This document shows positions 1 through 8,550 of a stretch of DNA of 64,000 bases, piece by piece (the first letter of the stretch is position 1; every line of letters starts with the position of its first letter). The notes under the pieces were generated by a model that ran no database searches, was not told the DNA's origin, and was given only the letters and a program-made list of their open reading frames with translations. The translations under genes and the position numbers were made by a program. Source of the DNA: an uncultured Pontibacter sp. (GTDB taxonomy: Bacteria; Bacteroidota; Bacteroidia; Cytophagales; Hymenobacteraceae); contig CANMMP010000004.1 of the NCBI GenBank assembly GCA_947499125.1, positions 124,001-188,000 of the forward strand, read 5' to 3'.

Positions 1-1336
1 CCTCGTCGCGTAATTCCTTACGTATCACATTATAAATGTCGTTGTTGAACTGCACATACTGCCCTGACACCCCATAGGCATATCGCCAGCCATTTTTATA
101 CTTGTTCAGGTCCAGGCGCAGCTTATTTTCTGTTTCGCGTGAGCTTGTTTTTAATGTGAGATTCCTGTTTTGTCCTTCTTCGGCAGCCTCATACTTGGTA
201 AGTCCATTATCGAAAGCGTTGCGGCTCAGGGCCAGGTTTATATAACCATCGTTCACCAATCTTTTTACAGCCACACCGGTAGTATAATTCCATTGTTTTA
301 TGTAGGGGACCGAGCGCAGGATATACTCATTTTCCGGTGTGCTTTCGCGCGGCACTCCAAACGAAAAGTCGTCGATGGCACCTACACCTATAAAGGAGAG
401 TGATGTTTTATCATTAAGTTTATGGTTTACTTTGTACTGGAAATCCCAGTAACTGGGGCGGATAGGCAGGTCGAGCAGCTTGAACAGGAATTGTAAGTAC
501 GACCTGCGGGCCGAGACCAGGTAAGTAGTATTCTGCCCTACAGGGCCCTCTAAAGTAGTAGCGAACTCCGAACCGCTCAGGCGCACATTGCCCGAGAAAC
601 GTTCCGGGTTGCCATAACGCTGCCTGAACTCAAACACCGATGCCAGGGCATTATCATACCGTGCATCAAAAGCCGATGAACTTACTTTCAGGTCTTCAAT
701 AAATGATACGTTCAGGATACCCGTGGCTCCGCCGGCACTGCCTTGCGTTGTAAAGTGATTGATGAGCGGAATCTCAATGCCATCGAGGTAATACACGTTC
801 TCACTTGGGGCGCCGCCTCGTATGATCAGGTCGTTGCGGCTGCCACCTCCGGTACCATTGGTAGCTACACCCGGCAACACCTGCACCACTTTCGAAATGT
901 CAAAGTTTCCGCCCGGGTTACTTCGTATCTCTTCCGTTGTCAGGCTTTGCACCGATAGGGGAGTTACAAGATCGGCTACGGCGGCACTCTGGCTGCGGTT
1001 GGCAACTACTTCTACCGTTTGTAATTCGCTGGCAGCCGGTACCATCTCAAAGTTCAGTATCTGTACATTACCAACCGTAACGTTAACATTAAACCGCGCC
1101 TGGGGCTGGTAACCCAAGTAAGAAGTTTGAACTGTATAACTGCCTACCGGTATACTTTCAATTCTGAAAGCGCCATTCTCGTTTGTTACAGTACCAAGCT
1201 GTGTACCATTCACTTGTATAGTTACCCCAATAAGTGGTTCCTGTGTATTGCGGTCGCGTACCGTTCCGGTAATTATACCTGATTGGCCAAAAGCCAGTGT
1301 CGGCAACAGAAAAGCGAGTAGAAGTATAAATCTCAT
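1..1336 (-). CDS. TonB-dependent receptor, N-terminal part (runs off the window)
   Basis: Outer-membrane receptor that would import a ligand using TonB energy. Only about the first 445 residues are present; the C-terminal barrel lies beyond base 1. It starts with a signal peptide (MRFILLLAFLLPTLAFGQ), followed by a carboxypeptidase-regulatory-like beta-sandwich at about residues 20-105 (GTVRDRNTQEPLIGVTI and GSYTVQTSYLGY). The plug domain follows, with NGTGGGSRNDLIIRGG and YYLDGIEIPLINHF, and then the first barrel strands, which contain repeated SARRSYLQF-type motifs. The ATG at 1336 was chosen because the signal peptide begins there. No SusD-like partner is visible in the window, so the substrate cannot be named. 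Family assignment is firm. Confidence 0.9.
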   Translation of the reverse strand, partial: MRFILLLAFLLPTLAFGQSGIITGTVRDRNTQEPLIGVTIQVNGTQLGTVTNENGAFRIESIPVGSYTVQTSYLGYQPQARFNVNVTVGNVQILNFEMVPAASELQTVEVVANRSQSAAVADLVTPLSVQSLTTEEIRSNPGGNFDISKVVQVLPGVATNGTGGGSRNDLIIRGGAPSENVYYLDGIEIPLINHFTTQGSAGGATGILNVSFIEDLKVSSSAFDARYDNALASVFEFRQRYGNPERFSGNVRLSGSEFATTLEGPVGQNTTYLVSARRSYLQFLFKLLDLPIRPSYWDFQYKVNHKLNDKTSLSFIGVGAIDDFSFGVPRESTPENEYILRSVPYIKQWNYTTGVAVKRLVNDGYINLALSRNAFDNGLTKYEAAEEGQNRNLTLKTSSRETENKLRLDLNKYKNGWRYAYGVSGQYVQFNNDIYNVIRKELRDE

Positions 1337-1518
1337 AAATACCAGTGGCTTTACATAATGCACGTACTACAAGCTTCGTAATAAATTGTTTTAGGTTGCC
1401 CTCTATATAATTTCATCAGAAGTATAAGTTTGTTGTAGCTTCGGATAAGCCATTGAAATAAGTATAGGCTCTGTTGTTATTGTAAGGGACAGTTATACTT
1501 TAGGCTTATTTATACTTT

Positions 1519-3357
1519 TTAATTTATACTTTCTCTCAGCCACGAACTCAAAATTGTTTTTTGCAGAGGTGTTGGATCAGGCAAGGGTTCGACGCTATAG
1601 TTCTTCACTTTTTTAGTGCCCACTCTCAACTGTATCGGCTTCTTGCTTTCTTTATCTTTAATCAAAAACTGAATGGTATCTCCATGTTTAGATTGAGCTA
1701 TTGTTTTAGAAATTTCCTGTTCCGATGCTTTCGATCCATTGATCTCCAGTAATTGATCTTTTCGTCGCAATCCCGCTTTCCAGGCAGGAGAGTTATAATC
1801 TACATCTGTTATAATAAGTGTATCTCCGTTCTGTTTTGTAACTATACCTGTATAAGCACCCGGCACTTCTGTTGCTGTGGTATCAATATTTAAACTGGCA
1901 TAAGCAAAGTATTTTTTGTAGTCTATAGGTTTAACTGTAGAAGTATATTCTGCCAGTTCTTTTAGAGGTGTACCTGCCATTTGCTCACTCACTTTCCAGA
2001 ACTCATCCTCTGTATACCCACAGCCTTGTTTTAAGTAATACTCGTTATATAAAAAGCGCATCACATCATCCAACGATCTTTCATTTCCGGATTCATGCCT
2101 GATCTTCAGATCAAGTAATAAATTCAGAATAGGCCCCTTATCATACACCGAAACCGTTTTGTTGAATTCATCTTCAGTGCGCCCGAATGGGCCATCCGAC
2201 CAGGTGTTATAACTGGCCTGCGTTGCTGACTGGAAAAGTCGTCCGGGTTTGTTTTCGTAAGAAATTAAATGGCTGCGTAAGGCATCAATGGTTTCAGTGC
2301 GCGTCATTAGGCTTGCCCGCCGTAAGATCAGGTACTGATAATAGGATGTGGCACCTTCTGCCACCCATAACATATTCGTCCTGTTCTCCTTGTCATAATC
2401 GAATGGGCCCAGCTCGATAGGGCGGATGCGTTTCGCATTGTAATGATGAAAGTACTCATGGGCAAGAAAATCTAACAGGTTCAGCCGGGTTTTGGGGTTA
2501 TTGTACTGCGAACCGCTAAAACTGATCGTAGTGGAATTAAGATGTTCTATGCCGCCACGTCCGGGGCCAATGGCAATAAAAGTATAATGTTGGTAAGGGA
2601 TGTGGCCAATTAAGTTACTTGTAGTTTCTACTATCTTTTTCAGGTCATCCATAAACTGTACCCGGTCAAACTCACCTAACTGGTATCCTATAAAGCGATG
2701 AGGTATTCCTTTTACATAAAATTCAGGTAAGCTTTCCAGGTTACTTATAAGCAAGGGGCTGTCGTAAAGTATATCAAAGTTCGGTGCATAGAACTGGTGC
2801 TTATTTCCATTTATTGTATTCAGGCCGGTGGCAATATCCTTCCATTCGTGGTATGGTTTAACAGTGAGTATAACCGGTTGGTCGAGCTTGCCATTAACGT
2901 GCATAAACATACCCGCAGGGGATATATAGGCCCGAGTAGTATCTAAGTAATTTTTGGCTACAAATGGAGTCGCTGCTTTTATATCATAGGTAAGTGTAAA
3001 GTTAGAATTTGGCGAAGTATAAACTCTCCATGCATTCTTCGATATCTTTTTCCACTTCAGTTTTGTGTCACCTTCGGTAGGATTAAAATTTTCCAGGTGT
3101 TGCGCATAATCCAGAATCTGGTAGTAGCCGGGTGTCCAGACTGGTAATTTTAAATCTATAGAATCTTTATGTATACCACTGTACTCTAGTTTTACGTTGA
3201 AGACCTGGGAAGACGGATCATCCATCGAAACGGTATACTCCAACATACTTTTATCTTTCTTTTTACTTATCTCAGGCGTACATGACAGCCAGAAAATAGA
3301 AATGAATGCAAGAAGCGTGTTCTTAATAACCTGTCGGAGAAGATCTCTGTATCTCAT
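1519..3357 (-). CDS. M61 family peptidase (glycyl-aminopeptidase type) with PDZ domain, lipoprotein
   Basis: Predicted zinc metallopeptidase anchored in the envelope. The N-terminus has a hydrophobic stretch ending in a lipobox-like LSC at about residues 24-26. The M61 N-terminal beta domain fills about residues 40-250. The catalytic motif HEYFHHYN lies at residues 300-307, followed by KRIRP, and the third zinc ligand is the Glu in WVAEG (residue 334). A PDZ domain lies at about 510-575 (AYTGIVTKQNGDTLIITDV, SPAWKAGLRRKDQLLEING), as in the M61 family. Length (612 aa) is normal. It is transcribed alone, divergent from the small gene pair at 3551. The cluster of TATACTT repeats at 1494-1531 lies at its 3' end. 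Confidence 0.9.
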   Translation of the reverse strand: MRYRDLLRQVIKNTLLAFISIFWLSCTPEISKKKDKSMLEYTVSMDDPSSQVFNVKLEYSGIHKDSIDLKLPVWTPGYYQILDYAQHLENFNPTEGDTKLKWKKISKNAWRVYTSPNSNFTLTYDIKAATPFVAKNYLDTTRAYISPAGMFMHVNGKLDQPVILTVKPYHEWKDIATGLNTINGNKHQFYAPNFDILYDSPLLISNLESLPEFYVKGIPHRFIGYQLGEFDRVQFMDDLKKIVETTSNLIGHIPYQHYTFIAIGPGRGGIEHLNSTTISFSGSQYNNPKTRLNLLDFLAHEYFHHYNAKRIRPIELGPFDYDKENRTNMLWVAEGATSYYQYLILRRASLMTRTETIDALRSHLISYENKPGRLFQSATQASYNTWSDGPFGRTEDEFNKTVSVYDKGPILNLLLDLKIRHESGNERSLDDVMRFLYNEYYLKQGCGYTEDEFWKVSEQMAGTPLKELAEYTSTVKPIDYKKYFAYASLNIDTTATEVPGAYTGIVTKQNGDTLIITDVDYNSPAWKAGLRRKDQLLEINGSKASEQEISKTIAQSKHGDTIQFLIKDKESKKPIQLRVGTKKVKNYSVEPLPDPTPLQKTILSSWLRESIN

Positions 3358-3550
3358 TATTAGTCAGTTTAAATGGAGTATAAGCAAGCAAACAGCAAGT
3401 ATAAAGATAAATACTACTGGTTTACTATACTTTCTGGCTGAAATAAAGTAGATTTTATAAATGGAAAGTGATGGTAATCATTATTTTACATGGTTACTGA
3501 GTATACATTTGTGCATACTTTTTTGTTGGCAACCGTATGTTGCTTTTAAT

Positions 3551-3796
3551 ATGCCTGAATTAACCCGATTTCTGAACAAACTTGCACAAGCTGACCTGTT
3601 GGTACTGACAACCGGTAGTAGCCGCACTTATTGCCGTTTCTATAAAGAAGGTGTATATGTTAGCCGCATGTATATTACTGATCCTTCACTGCTGGCCGAA
3701 CTCTACCTGCTTTTAGGAGAGAATAATGAGATCAATGCTGATGGTATAACTAAACTGAAACAAATGTATCTGACTACTGACTCTCTCAGCCTTTGA
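3551..3796 (+). CDS. small protein of unknown function, first gene of a coupled pair
   Basis: A protein of about 81 residues (MPELTRFLNKLAQADLLVLT...), soluble, with no family that I recognise. An in-frame ATG at 3461 would add 30 residues, but those are hydrophobic and irregular and look like translated upstream DNA, so the ATG at 3551 is preferred. The stop codon overlaps the TTG start of the next gene (TTGA at 3793-3796), so the two are probably translationally coupled and may act together. Confidence 0.55.
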   Translation: MPELTRFLNKLAQADLLVLTTGSSRTYCRFYKEGVYVSRMYITDPSLLAELYLLLGENNEINADGITKLKQMYLTTDSLSL

Positions 3797-4200
3797 TTCT
3801 CCATAGCGACCATATAATCGAACTGGATTATGAGCCGGCAAAAGATATTCTGGTAACCTGCCTGCAGTCGGTACGGGATTATGATGCAGTTGAAGTGCGC
3901 AAGGCTTTTATCACTATTTCATCTTATGTAAGAGAGTATAATATCTCACGGCTGCTACTGGATTTTACACGCAATACCCTCGATCTGACTGAACCTGAAT
4001 ACAAAGCAACCATGGCCCAGCTAACAGTTGGGCTGCTACAAACCCCGCTTCAGAAAGTGGCCCGCCTTACCACCAATGATGCTACCCGCGAACAAAAGAT
4101 ATTTTCAACTTTGGAGGCCATAAAAGGATCTGTGCCGCTGCCGGTAGATGTGCGCATGTTCAACTCATCTACGGATGCCATGTTCTGGTTGCAACAATAA
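3793..4200 (+). CDS. unknown protein of about 135 aa, possibly STAS/SpoIIAA-like
   Basis: The reading frame starts with TTG at 3793, overlapping the stop of the preceding gene. The protein alternates beta and alpha segments (HIIELDYEPAKDILVTCL, SRLLLDFTRNTLDLTEPEYKATMAQL, KVARLTTNDATREQKIF, PVDVRMFNSSTDAMFWL). This pattern, with a strand ending in LLLDFTRN and a C-terminal 'DAMFWL' segment, resembles small STAS/SpoIIAA-like proteins common in Cytophagales. That is an impression from the pattern, not a confirmed match. There is no signal peptide and no membrane segment. Confidence 0.6.
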   Translation: MILHSDHIIELDYEPAKDILVTCLQSVRDYDAVEVRKAFITISSYVREYNISRLLLDFTRNTLDLTEPEYKATMAQLTVGLLQTPLQKVARLTTNDATREQKIFSTLEAIKGSVPLPVDVRMFNSSTDAMFWLQQ

Positions 4201-4387
4201 GCTGTTTTGATTCTTATACTTCAACTGAATTTCTGTTTGATCTAATTCAACTGCTATACTTTATCATAGTTAGTTTATAGTTGGCGAGCTAAAATTTAAG
4301 GTATCCTATTCTGATTGTTAGCCTGTTTGTTTCGTATACCTGCCCCAGGATGGATTTGATCGCAGAAGGGAATTCTATACTTAACTC

Positions 4388-4423
4388 ATTCCAGAATTCT
4401 TACAGATTCGGGCTATAGCTTTA
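4388..4423 (+). promoter_or_regulatory. ATTC-repeat promoter of the two-component operon
   Basis: Three ATTC half-sites at 4388, 4396 and 4406, about one helical turn apart, run into CAGATTCGGGCTATA (4403-4417) and a TAnnTTT-like -7 element (TAGCTTTA, 4416-4423) just before the ATG at 4430. The same arrangement recurs at 6419-6454. This is a likely binding site for the OmpR-type regulator encoded immediately downstream (inference). Confidence 0.6.
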
Positions 4424-4429
4424 TAGGTT

Positions 4430-5107
4430 ATGAAAATACTTGTAGTGGAAGACGAACTTGATATGCTGGATAACCTGGTCCGGTCGCTGGAAGAAGAGAA
4501 CTATATAGTCGAATCAGCAACTACTTTTGATTCCGCTTCCGAGAAGATCCACCTGTATCAATACGATTGCATTCTGTTAGATATTGGCTTGCCCGATGGC
4601 AACGGACTTATACTTTTAGAAGAGCTTAAGAAGCTGGATCCGGACCAGGGAGTGATCATTGTATCAGCAAAGAATGCAGTTGACGATAAGGTGGCCGGCC
4701 TTAACTTAGGAGCTGATGATTATTTACCCAAGCCTTTCCACATGGCTGAACTGCACGCCAGGGTAAAATCAGTGTTGCGTCGTCGGAAGTTTAAAGGCAA
4801 CCAGCTTGTTGAGCTTAACAACATGATAGTTGATACCGATGAAAGAACCGTATCGGTAGAAGGGAAGCAAGTGCCGCTAAACCGGAAGGAGTATGATATT
4901 TTGCTTTATTTTATAACGAACAAGAACCGGCTGGTTAGTAAAACTGCTTTAGGAGAACACGTTTGGGGAGACAAGATCGATGAAGCGGACAGCTTTGATT
5001 TTATTTATTCCCAGATAAAGAACCTCCGCAAAAAACTGAAAGAGCACGGTACCCAACTCGAAATTCAAGCTATTTATGGCATCGGCTATAAACTCATAGA
5101 AGTATGA
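4430..5107 (+). CDS. OmpR-family response regulator
   Basis: DNA-binding response regulator of 225 aa. The receiver domain covers residues 1-120, with acidic residues at 8-9, phospho-acceptor D51 (LLDIGLPDGNG), the conserved Ser in VIIVSAKNA and K101 (LPKPF). A winged-helix output domain fills about 128-224 (VPLNRKEYDILLYFI, LVSKTALGEHVWG, IKNLRKKLKEHGTQLEIQAIYGIGYKL). It overlaps the histidine kinase gene by 4 bp (ATGA), so the two form an operon. The upstream motif matches the one in front of the PepSY-like gene, which suggests autoregulation and control of that gene. Confidence 0.95.
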   Translation: MKILVVEDELDMLDNLVRSLEEENYIVESATTFDSASEKIHLYQYDCILLDIGLPDGNGLILLEELKKLDPDQGVIIVSAKNAVDDKVAGLNLGADDYLPKPFHMAELHARVKSVLRRRKFKGNQLVELNNMIVDTDERTVSVEGKQVPLNRKEYDILLYFITNKNRLVSKTALGEHVWGDKIDEADSFDFIYSQIKNLRKKLKEHGTQLEIQAIYGIGYKLIEV

Positions 5108-6390
5108 AGCTCCTGAACCATACCATCTCATACCTGGCTGCTGTATTGTTTGTAGTTATTACCTGCTGGGCTGCTTTGCTATACTATAACCTGCTCGATG
5201 AGATTTATGATAGCTTAGATGATGGTTTGGGTAACTATAAATTACTGATATTAGACAGGCTGGAAGAGGATACCACCTTGCTTAGCCGACACAGTTTCGG
5301 GGAATTTAACTACGCCATTAAACCTATAAGTGGGCCAGAAGTTTTTACGCATACCGATGTATACACCGATACATTGATGTATATGAAAAACGAAAAAGAG
5401 TTTGAGCCTGTCCGTATGCTTATAACTGTTTTTCAACACCAGGGCACTTATTACCAGCTTCGGGTAATTAACACCATGGTAGAAACCGACGACCTTATTG
5501 CCGATCTGCTGGTTTCTATTATCTGGCTATACCTGGGGTTGCTGGCGAGTGTACTTGTGGTAAATAATTTCCTGTTAAAAAAAGCCTGGACTCCATTCTA
5601 TAGGCTCGTAGATCAGCTTAAAAAATTCCGGCTCGAGAAACAGGAAACAGTTAAGTATGAGAAAACAGATGTAGAAGAATTTAAGGTGCTGAACCATGCT
5701 GTAGACAAGCTTATCCAGAACAGTACAGCTACTTACCTCAGTCAGAAACAATTTATAGAAAACGCCTCACACGAGCTGCAAACTCCGCTTGCCATCAGCC
5801 TTAACAAACTGGAACTGTTAGTGGAAGAAAACAACCTGAACGACGAGCAACTTAAATTACTTTCAAGTGCTATTCAGAATATGGAGCGCATGGCACGGCT
5901 TAATAAATCACTGTTACTGCTTTCTAAAATTGAGAACAAACAGTTTGTTGTTGAAGAGGAGGTAAGTATAAATGCTATAGCAAAAGAAGTACTCGAAGAT
6001 TTTGAGGAACAGGCCGCTTATAAGGAGTTGCGGATAGAACTTCAGGAAAATGGCACCTGCCTCGCGCAAATGAACCCCGATCTAGCCAATGTGTTGCATA
6101 CCAACCTCATCAAAAATGCAATAGTGCATAATCATCAGCAGGGCTTCGTTAATATAACTATAAACCCGGACGAGATTATAGTAGAGAACAGTGGCAGCAA
6201 CAAAGCCTTGGATCCTCAGAAAATGTTCTCCCGCTTTCAGCACGAAAGTAAAAGCGCATCATCCACCGGGCTCGGTTTGCCCATCGTAAAAGCCATAGCC
6301 AACCTTTATAACCTCCAGGTCAACTATACTTTCCAGGAGCATCATAAGCTTATACTTTCGTTTGCATACAGCTACAGGCAGAAAAAATAA
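5104..6390 (+). CDS. sensor histidine kinase
   Basis: Membrane sensor kinase of 428 aa and partner of the OmpR-type regulator upstream. Transmembrane helices lie at about residues 9-29 and 136-158 and flank a periplasmic sensor of about 105 residues. The HisKA domain carries H223 in NASHELQTPLA. The ATPase domain has N338 in the N box (HTNLIKNAIVHN), a reduced G1 box (VENSGSN) and a G2 box SSTGLGLPIVKA at 387-397. The reduced G1 box is usual in this Bacteroidetes subgroup. The signal sensed is unknown; the PepSY-like gene downstream hints at an envelope or metal-related cue, but that is only inference. Confidence 0.92.
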   Translation: MKLLNHTISYLAAVLFVVITCWAALLYYNLLDEIYDSLDDGLGNYKLLILDRLEEDTTLLSRHSFGEFNYAIKPISGPEVFTHTDVYTDTLMYMKNEKEFEPVRMLITVFQHQGTYYQLRVINTMVETDDLIADLLVSIIWLYLGLLASVLVVNNFLLKKAWTPFYRLVDQLKKFRLEKQETVKYEKTDVEEFKVLNHAVDKLIQNSTATYLSQKQFIENASHELQTPLAISLNKLELLVEENNLNDEQLKLLSSAIQNMERMARLNKSLLLLSKIENKQFVVEEEVSINAIAKEVLEDFEEQAAYKELRIELQENGTCLAQMNPDLANVLHTNLIKNAIVHNHQQGFVNITINPDEIIVENSGSNKALDPQKMFSRFQHESKSASSTGLGLPIVKAIANLYNLQVNYTFQEHHKLILSFAYSYRQKK

Positions 6391-6418
6391 ATTAAAAAAT
6401 ATTTTGCCAGAGCGGCTT

Positions 6419-6454
6419 ATTCCCAATTCTTTCCAGATTCAGGCTATACTTTAG
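6419..6454 (+). promoter_or_regulatory. second copy of the ATTC-repeat promoter
   Basis: ATTC half-sites lie at 6419, 6426 and 6437, followed by CAGATTCAGGCTATA (6434-6448) and TACTTTAG as a -7-like element. The 15-base core differs at one position from the copy at 4403-4417. It sits 38 bp before the ATG at 6492 and probably binds the regulator encoded at 4430. Confidence 0.6.
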
Positions 6455-6491
6455 TGGTACAAATTTAATTTACCATTTAAAGATCATTGAC

Positions 6492-6950
6492 ATGAAAATT
6501 ATGAGTTTGTCATTTATAGCAGCTTCGGCACTTTCCCTTTCATTTTTAGGCCTTAATGCAGACCAGGATGTGCCGCAAAGCGAAGTTCCTTCTGTTGTAG
6601 TGAATGCTGTCAGCACAGCGCACCCATCGGCTACCAACATAGATTGGGAAAAGGAAAAAGAAGTGTATGAAGCTGAATTTGATATAGATACAAAAGAGTA
6701 CACTGTGCAGGTGAGCAATACCGGCCAAGTGATACAAACTAAGTATGATGTAGTAGCAACCGAGCTTCCGCAAACCATCACAAGTGTGATAAGCGGTACT
6801 TATAACAACTATAAGATAGATGATGTGGAGATGGTTGAAAAAGACGGCCGCAAATATTACCAGGTAGAACTGGAAGCCACACTTAAAAGCAAGCAGCTTG
6901 TGTTCGACGAAGCCGGTAAGGAACTTACCAGCATGAGCTACTGGGACTAA
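6492..6950 (+). CDS. PepSY-like (BLIP-like) secreted protein
   Basis: A 152-aa exported protein with an N-terminal hydrophobic signal segment (SLSFIAASALSLSFLGLNA). It holds two PepSY-like repeats of alpha-beta type: VPSVVVNAVSTAHPSATNIDWEKEKEVYEAEFDIDTKEYTV and LPQTITSVISGTYNNYKIDDVEMVEKDGRKYYQVELEA. Proteins of this type commonly sit beside two-component systems in Bacteroidota; the molecular role is not known. It lies in the regulon of the preceding two-component system, judged by the shared promoter motif. Confidence 0.8.
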   Translation: MKIMSLSFIAASALSLSFLGLNADQDVPQSEVPSVVVNAVSTAHPSATNIDWEKEKEVYEAEFDIDTKEYTVQVSNTGQVIQTKYDVVATELPQTITSVISGTYNNYKIDDVEMVEKDGRKYYQVELEATLKSKQLVFDEAGKELTSMSYWD

Positions 6951-7029
6951 TCTGAACATTGTAAAAGTAGTACCTGCCAGTGAAATATACTGGCAGGTAC
7001 GCTTATAATAGCATAATGCAAAAACAACT

Positions 7030-7914
7030 ATGAAAACAAAAACAATAAAAACATACTTACTCACCATGCTTTGCGCAGGTGCTTTTACATTTACTGCTGG
7101 TGGTCAGTCAGGGACTTTTGCTACTAACCTTAAGACGACCGATACTGGTGAACTGAAAAATATTGTAGGGCAGTGGTCGCTGCCAGCAGAGCTAAGGGAA
7201 GTATCAGGTATAGCTTTACTGGAAGATAACCTTATGGCCTGTGTGCAGGATGAAGAAGGCGCCATTTACCTGTACGACCTGCAGCAAAAAGCTATAAAGG
7301 GCAAGATACCTTTTGCCGGCCCCGGCGATTATGAAGGCATTGCGCTGAATGGCAGCACAGCTTATATACTTCGTAGCGATGGAACTGTGTTTGAAGTGGC
7401 AGATTTTAGAAGTGGTGACCCAAAGGTGACAAAGTATGCATCTGTACTTCCTGAAAAGCAAAATACCGAGGGACTTACTTACGACGAAAAAAATAACCGC
7501 TTGCTGATAGCATGCAAAGGGCATGATGAAAAGCTGGGAGATGTTAAAGGTATCTTTGAAGTGTCGTTAGAAGATAAAAAGATGAAGACAACACCGGTTA
7601 TATCTATACCCCTTAACCAGGACCAGATCAAACCAACTGGTAAAAAGAAAAAGAACCGATACGCAGGACTGCAACCGTCCTCACTGGAGATACACCCTGA
7701 AACCGGTGAGTTATACTTGCTTGATGCCGTAAACAACAGGTTGCTTATCATTAATGAGCAGGGGCAGATACAGAAAGCCGTAACACTCGATAAAAAACTC
7801 TTTAAGCAGGCAGAAGGCCTCACTTTTGGCCCGAATGGCGAACTATACATTGCCAGCGAAAGCGGAGGTAAAAAAGGTAACGGACTGCTTGTTAAGTTTT
7901 CAGAAGGACTATAA
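7030..7914 (+). CDS. SdiA-regulated-type beta-propeller protein, exported
   Basis: A 294-aa protein with a signal peptide (KTYLLTMLCAGAFTFTAGGQ). The mature part looks like a beta-propeller of the SdiA-regulated / phytase-like family: LREVSGIALLEDNLMACVQDEEGAIYLYD, GDYEGIALNGSTAYILRSDGTVFEV, NTEGLTYDEKNNRLLIACKG, PSSLEIHPETGELYLLDAVNNRLLIIN and AEGLTFGPNGELYIASE. The enzymatic activity, if any, is unknown. It follows the PepSY-like gene by 79 bp without an obvious terminator and so is probably co-transcribed with it. Confidence 0.75.
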   Translation: MKTKTIKTYLLTMLCAGAFTFTAGGQSGTFATNLKTTDTGELKNIVGQWSLPAELREVSGIALLEDNLMACVQDEEGAIYLYDLQQKAIKGKIPFAGPGDYEGIALNGSTAYILRSDGTVFEVADFRSGDPKVTKYASVLPEKQNTEGLTYDEKNNRLLIACKGHDEKLGDVKGIFEVSLEDKKMKTTPVISIPLNQDQIKPTGKKKKNRYAGLQPSSLEIHPETGELYLLDAVNNRLLIINEQGQIQKAVTLDKKLFKQAEGLTFGPNGELYIASESGGKKGNGLLVKFSEGL

Positions 7915-8025
7915 ATTTCTGATGTTATACTTGTTACCTATAATTAAAAACGCCAGCCTAAAACTATAAATTGGTATGGTTACTGCAATGTAAAAGGTAT
8001 ATTAGCCTTGATTTAAGATTTAGAA

Positions 8026-8280
8026 ATGAAGAAGATACTATTTGTAGCGCTGGCATTAAGTGCCGTGTCCTGCTCAACAGAAAATAACTTAGAAGAAACA
8101 CTCTATAATGTAGCAGAGTCTGGTGCCAACATGATCATTGATTCCCTGCATCATGCAGCCGATAAAGAGATCAAAAGGCATACGGACCTGGATTCGCTGG
8201 CTTCCAGAGTTGCTGCTATTGATACTATAAATGTTGAGCGCGAAGTTAAGCGTGAACTAATTAAAATATTATCAGAATAA
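8026..8280 (+). CDS. small lipoprotein of unknown function
   Basis: An 84-aa protein with a lipoprotein signal peptide and lipobox SAVSC (about residues 12-16), then an acidic, amphipathic helical tail (ENNLEETLYNVAESGANMIIDSLHHAADKEIKRHTDLDSLASRVAAI). No family recognised. It is the last gene before the terminator at 8305-8342. Confidence 0.65.
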   Translation: MKKILFVALALSAVSCSTENNLEETLYNVAESGANMIIDSLHHAADKEIKRHTDLDSLASRVAAIDTINVEREVKRELIKILSE

Positions 8281-8304
8281 GAGCATAACAAAAGTATAAA
8301 TATG

Positions 8305-8342
8305 AAAAGGGGAAAGTAATCATTTGATCACTTTCCCCTTTT
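8305..8342 (+). terminator. rho-independent terminator
   Basis: A perfect 13-bp stem (AAAAGGGGAAAGT, 8305-8317, with 8330-8342), a 12-nt loop and a following T run. It closes the two-component/PepSY/lipoprotein block. Confidence 0.9.
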
Positions 8343-8489
8343 TTTATAGTCTAAAGTATAAGGCCTTCTGATTCATAATTACTGGAAAGGGTCTAAAGAT
8401 TTCAAGTATAGTTTTTAGCTTATTTAAGATGAAGGTCTGGTTAGATCGTAAAATAAACACTAAGCTTAATAAAATCTATAAAAGATAAT

Positions 8490-8521
8490 TTTGTCCTTTA
8501 TGGATTGTTTGTTTACCTTTG
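8490..8521 (+). promoter_or_regulatory. Bacteroidetes-type promoter of the cbb3 operon
   Basis: TTTG at 8490-8493 and TACCTTTG at 8514-8521, separated by 20 nt, match the -33 TTTG / -7 TAnnTTTG consensus of this phylum. The element precedes the ATG at 8551 by 29 nt. Confidence 0.6.
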
Positions 8522-8550
8522 GGACATGCGCAACTTAAAAGCCTGCTGAC

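Noticed and set aside
6546-7067. Long minus-strand open frame of 173 codons
   Set aside because: It lies opposite the PepSY-like gene and its translation is irregular and rich in Cys, Phe and Tyr, as expected from an antisense frame.
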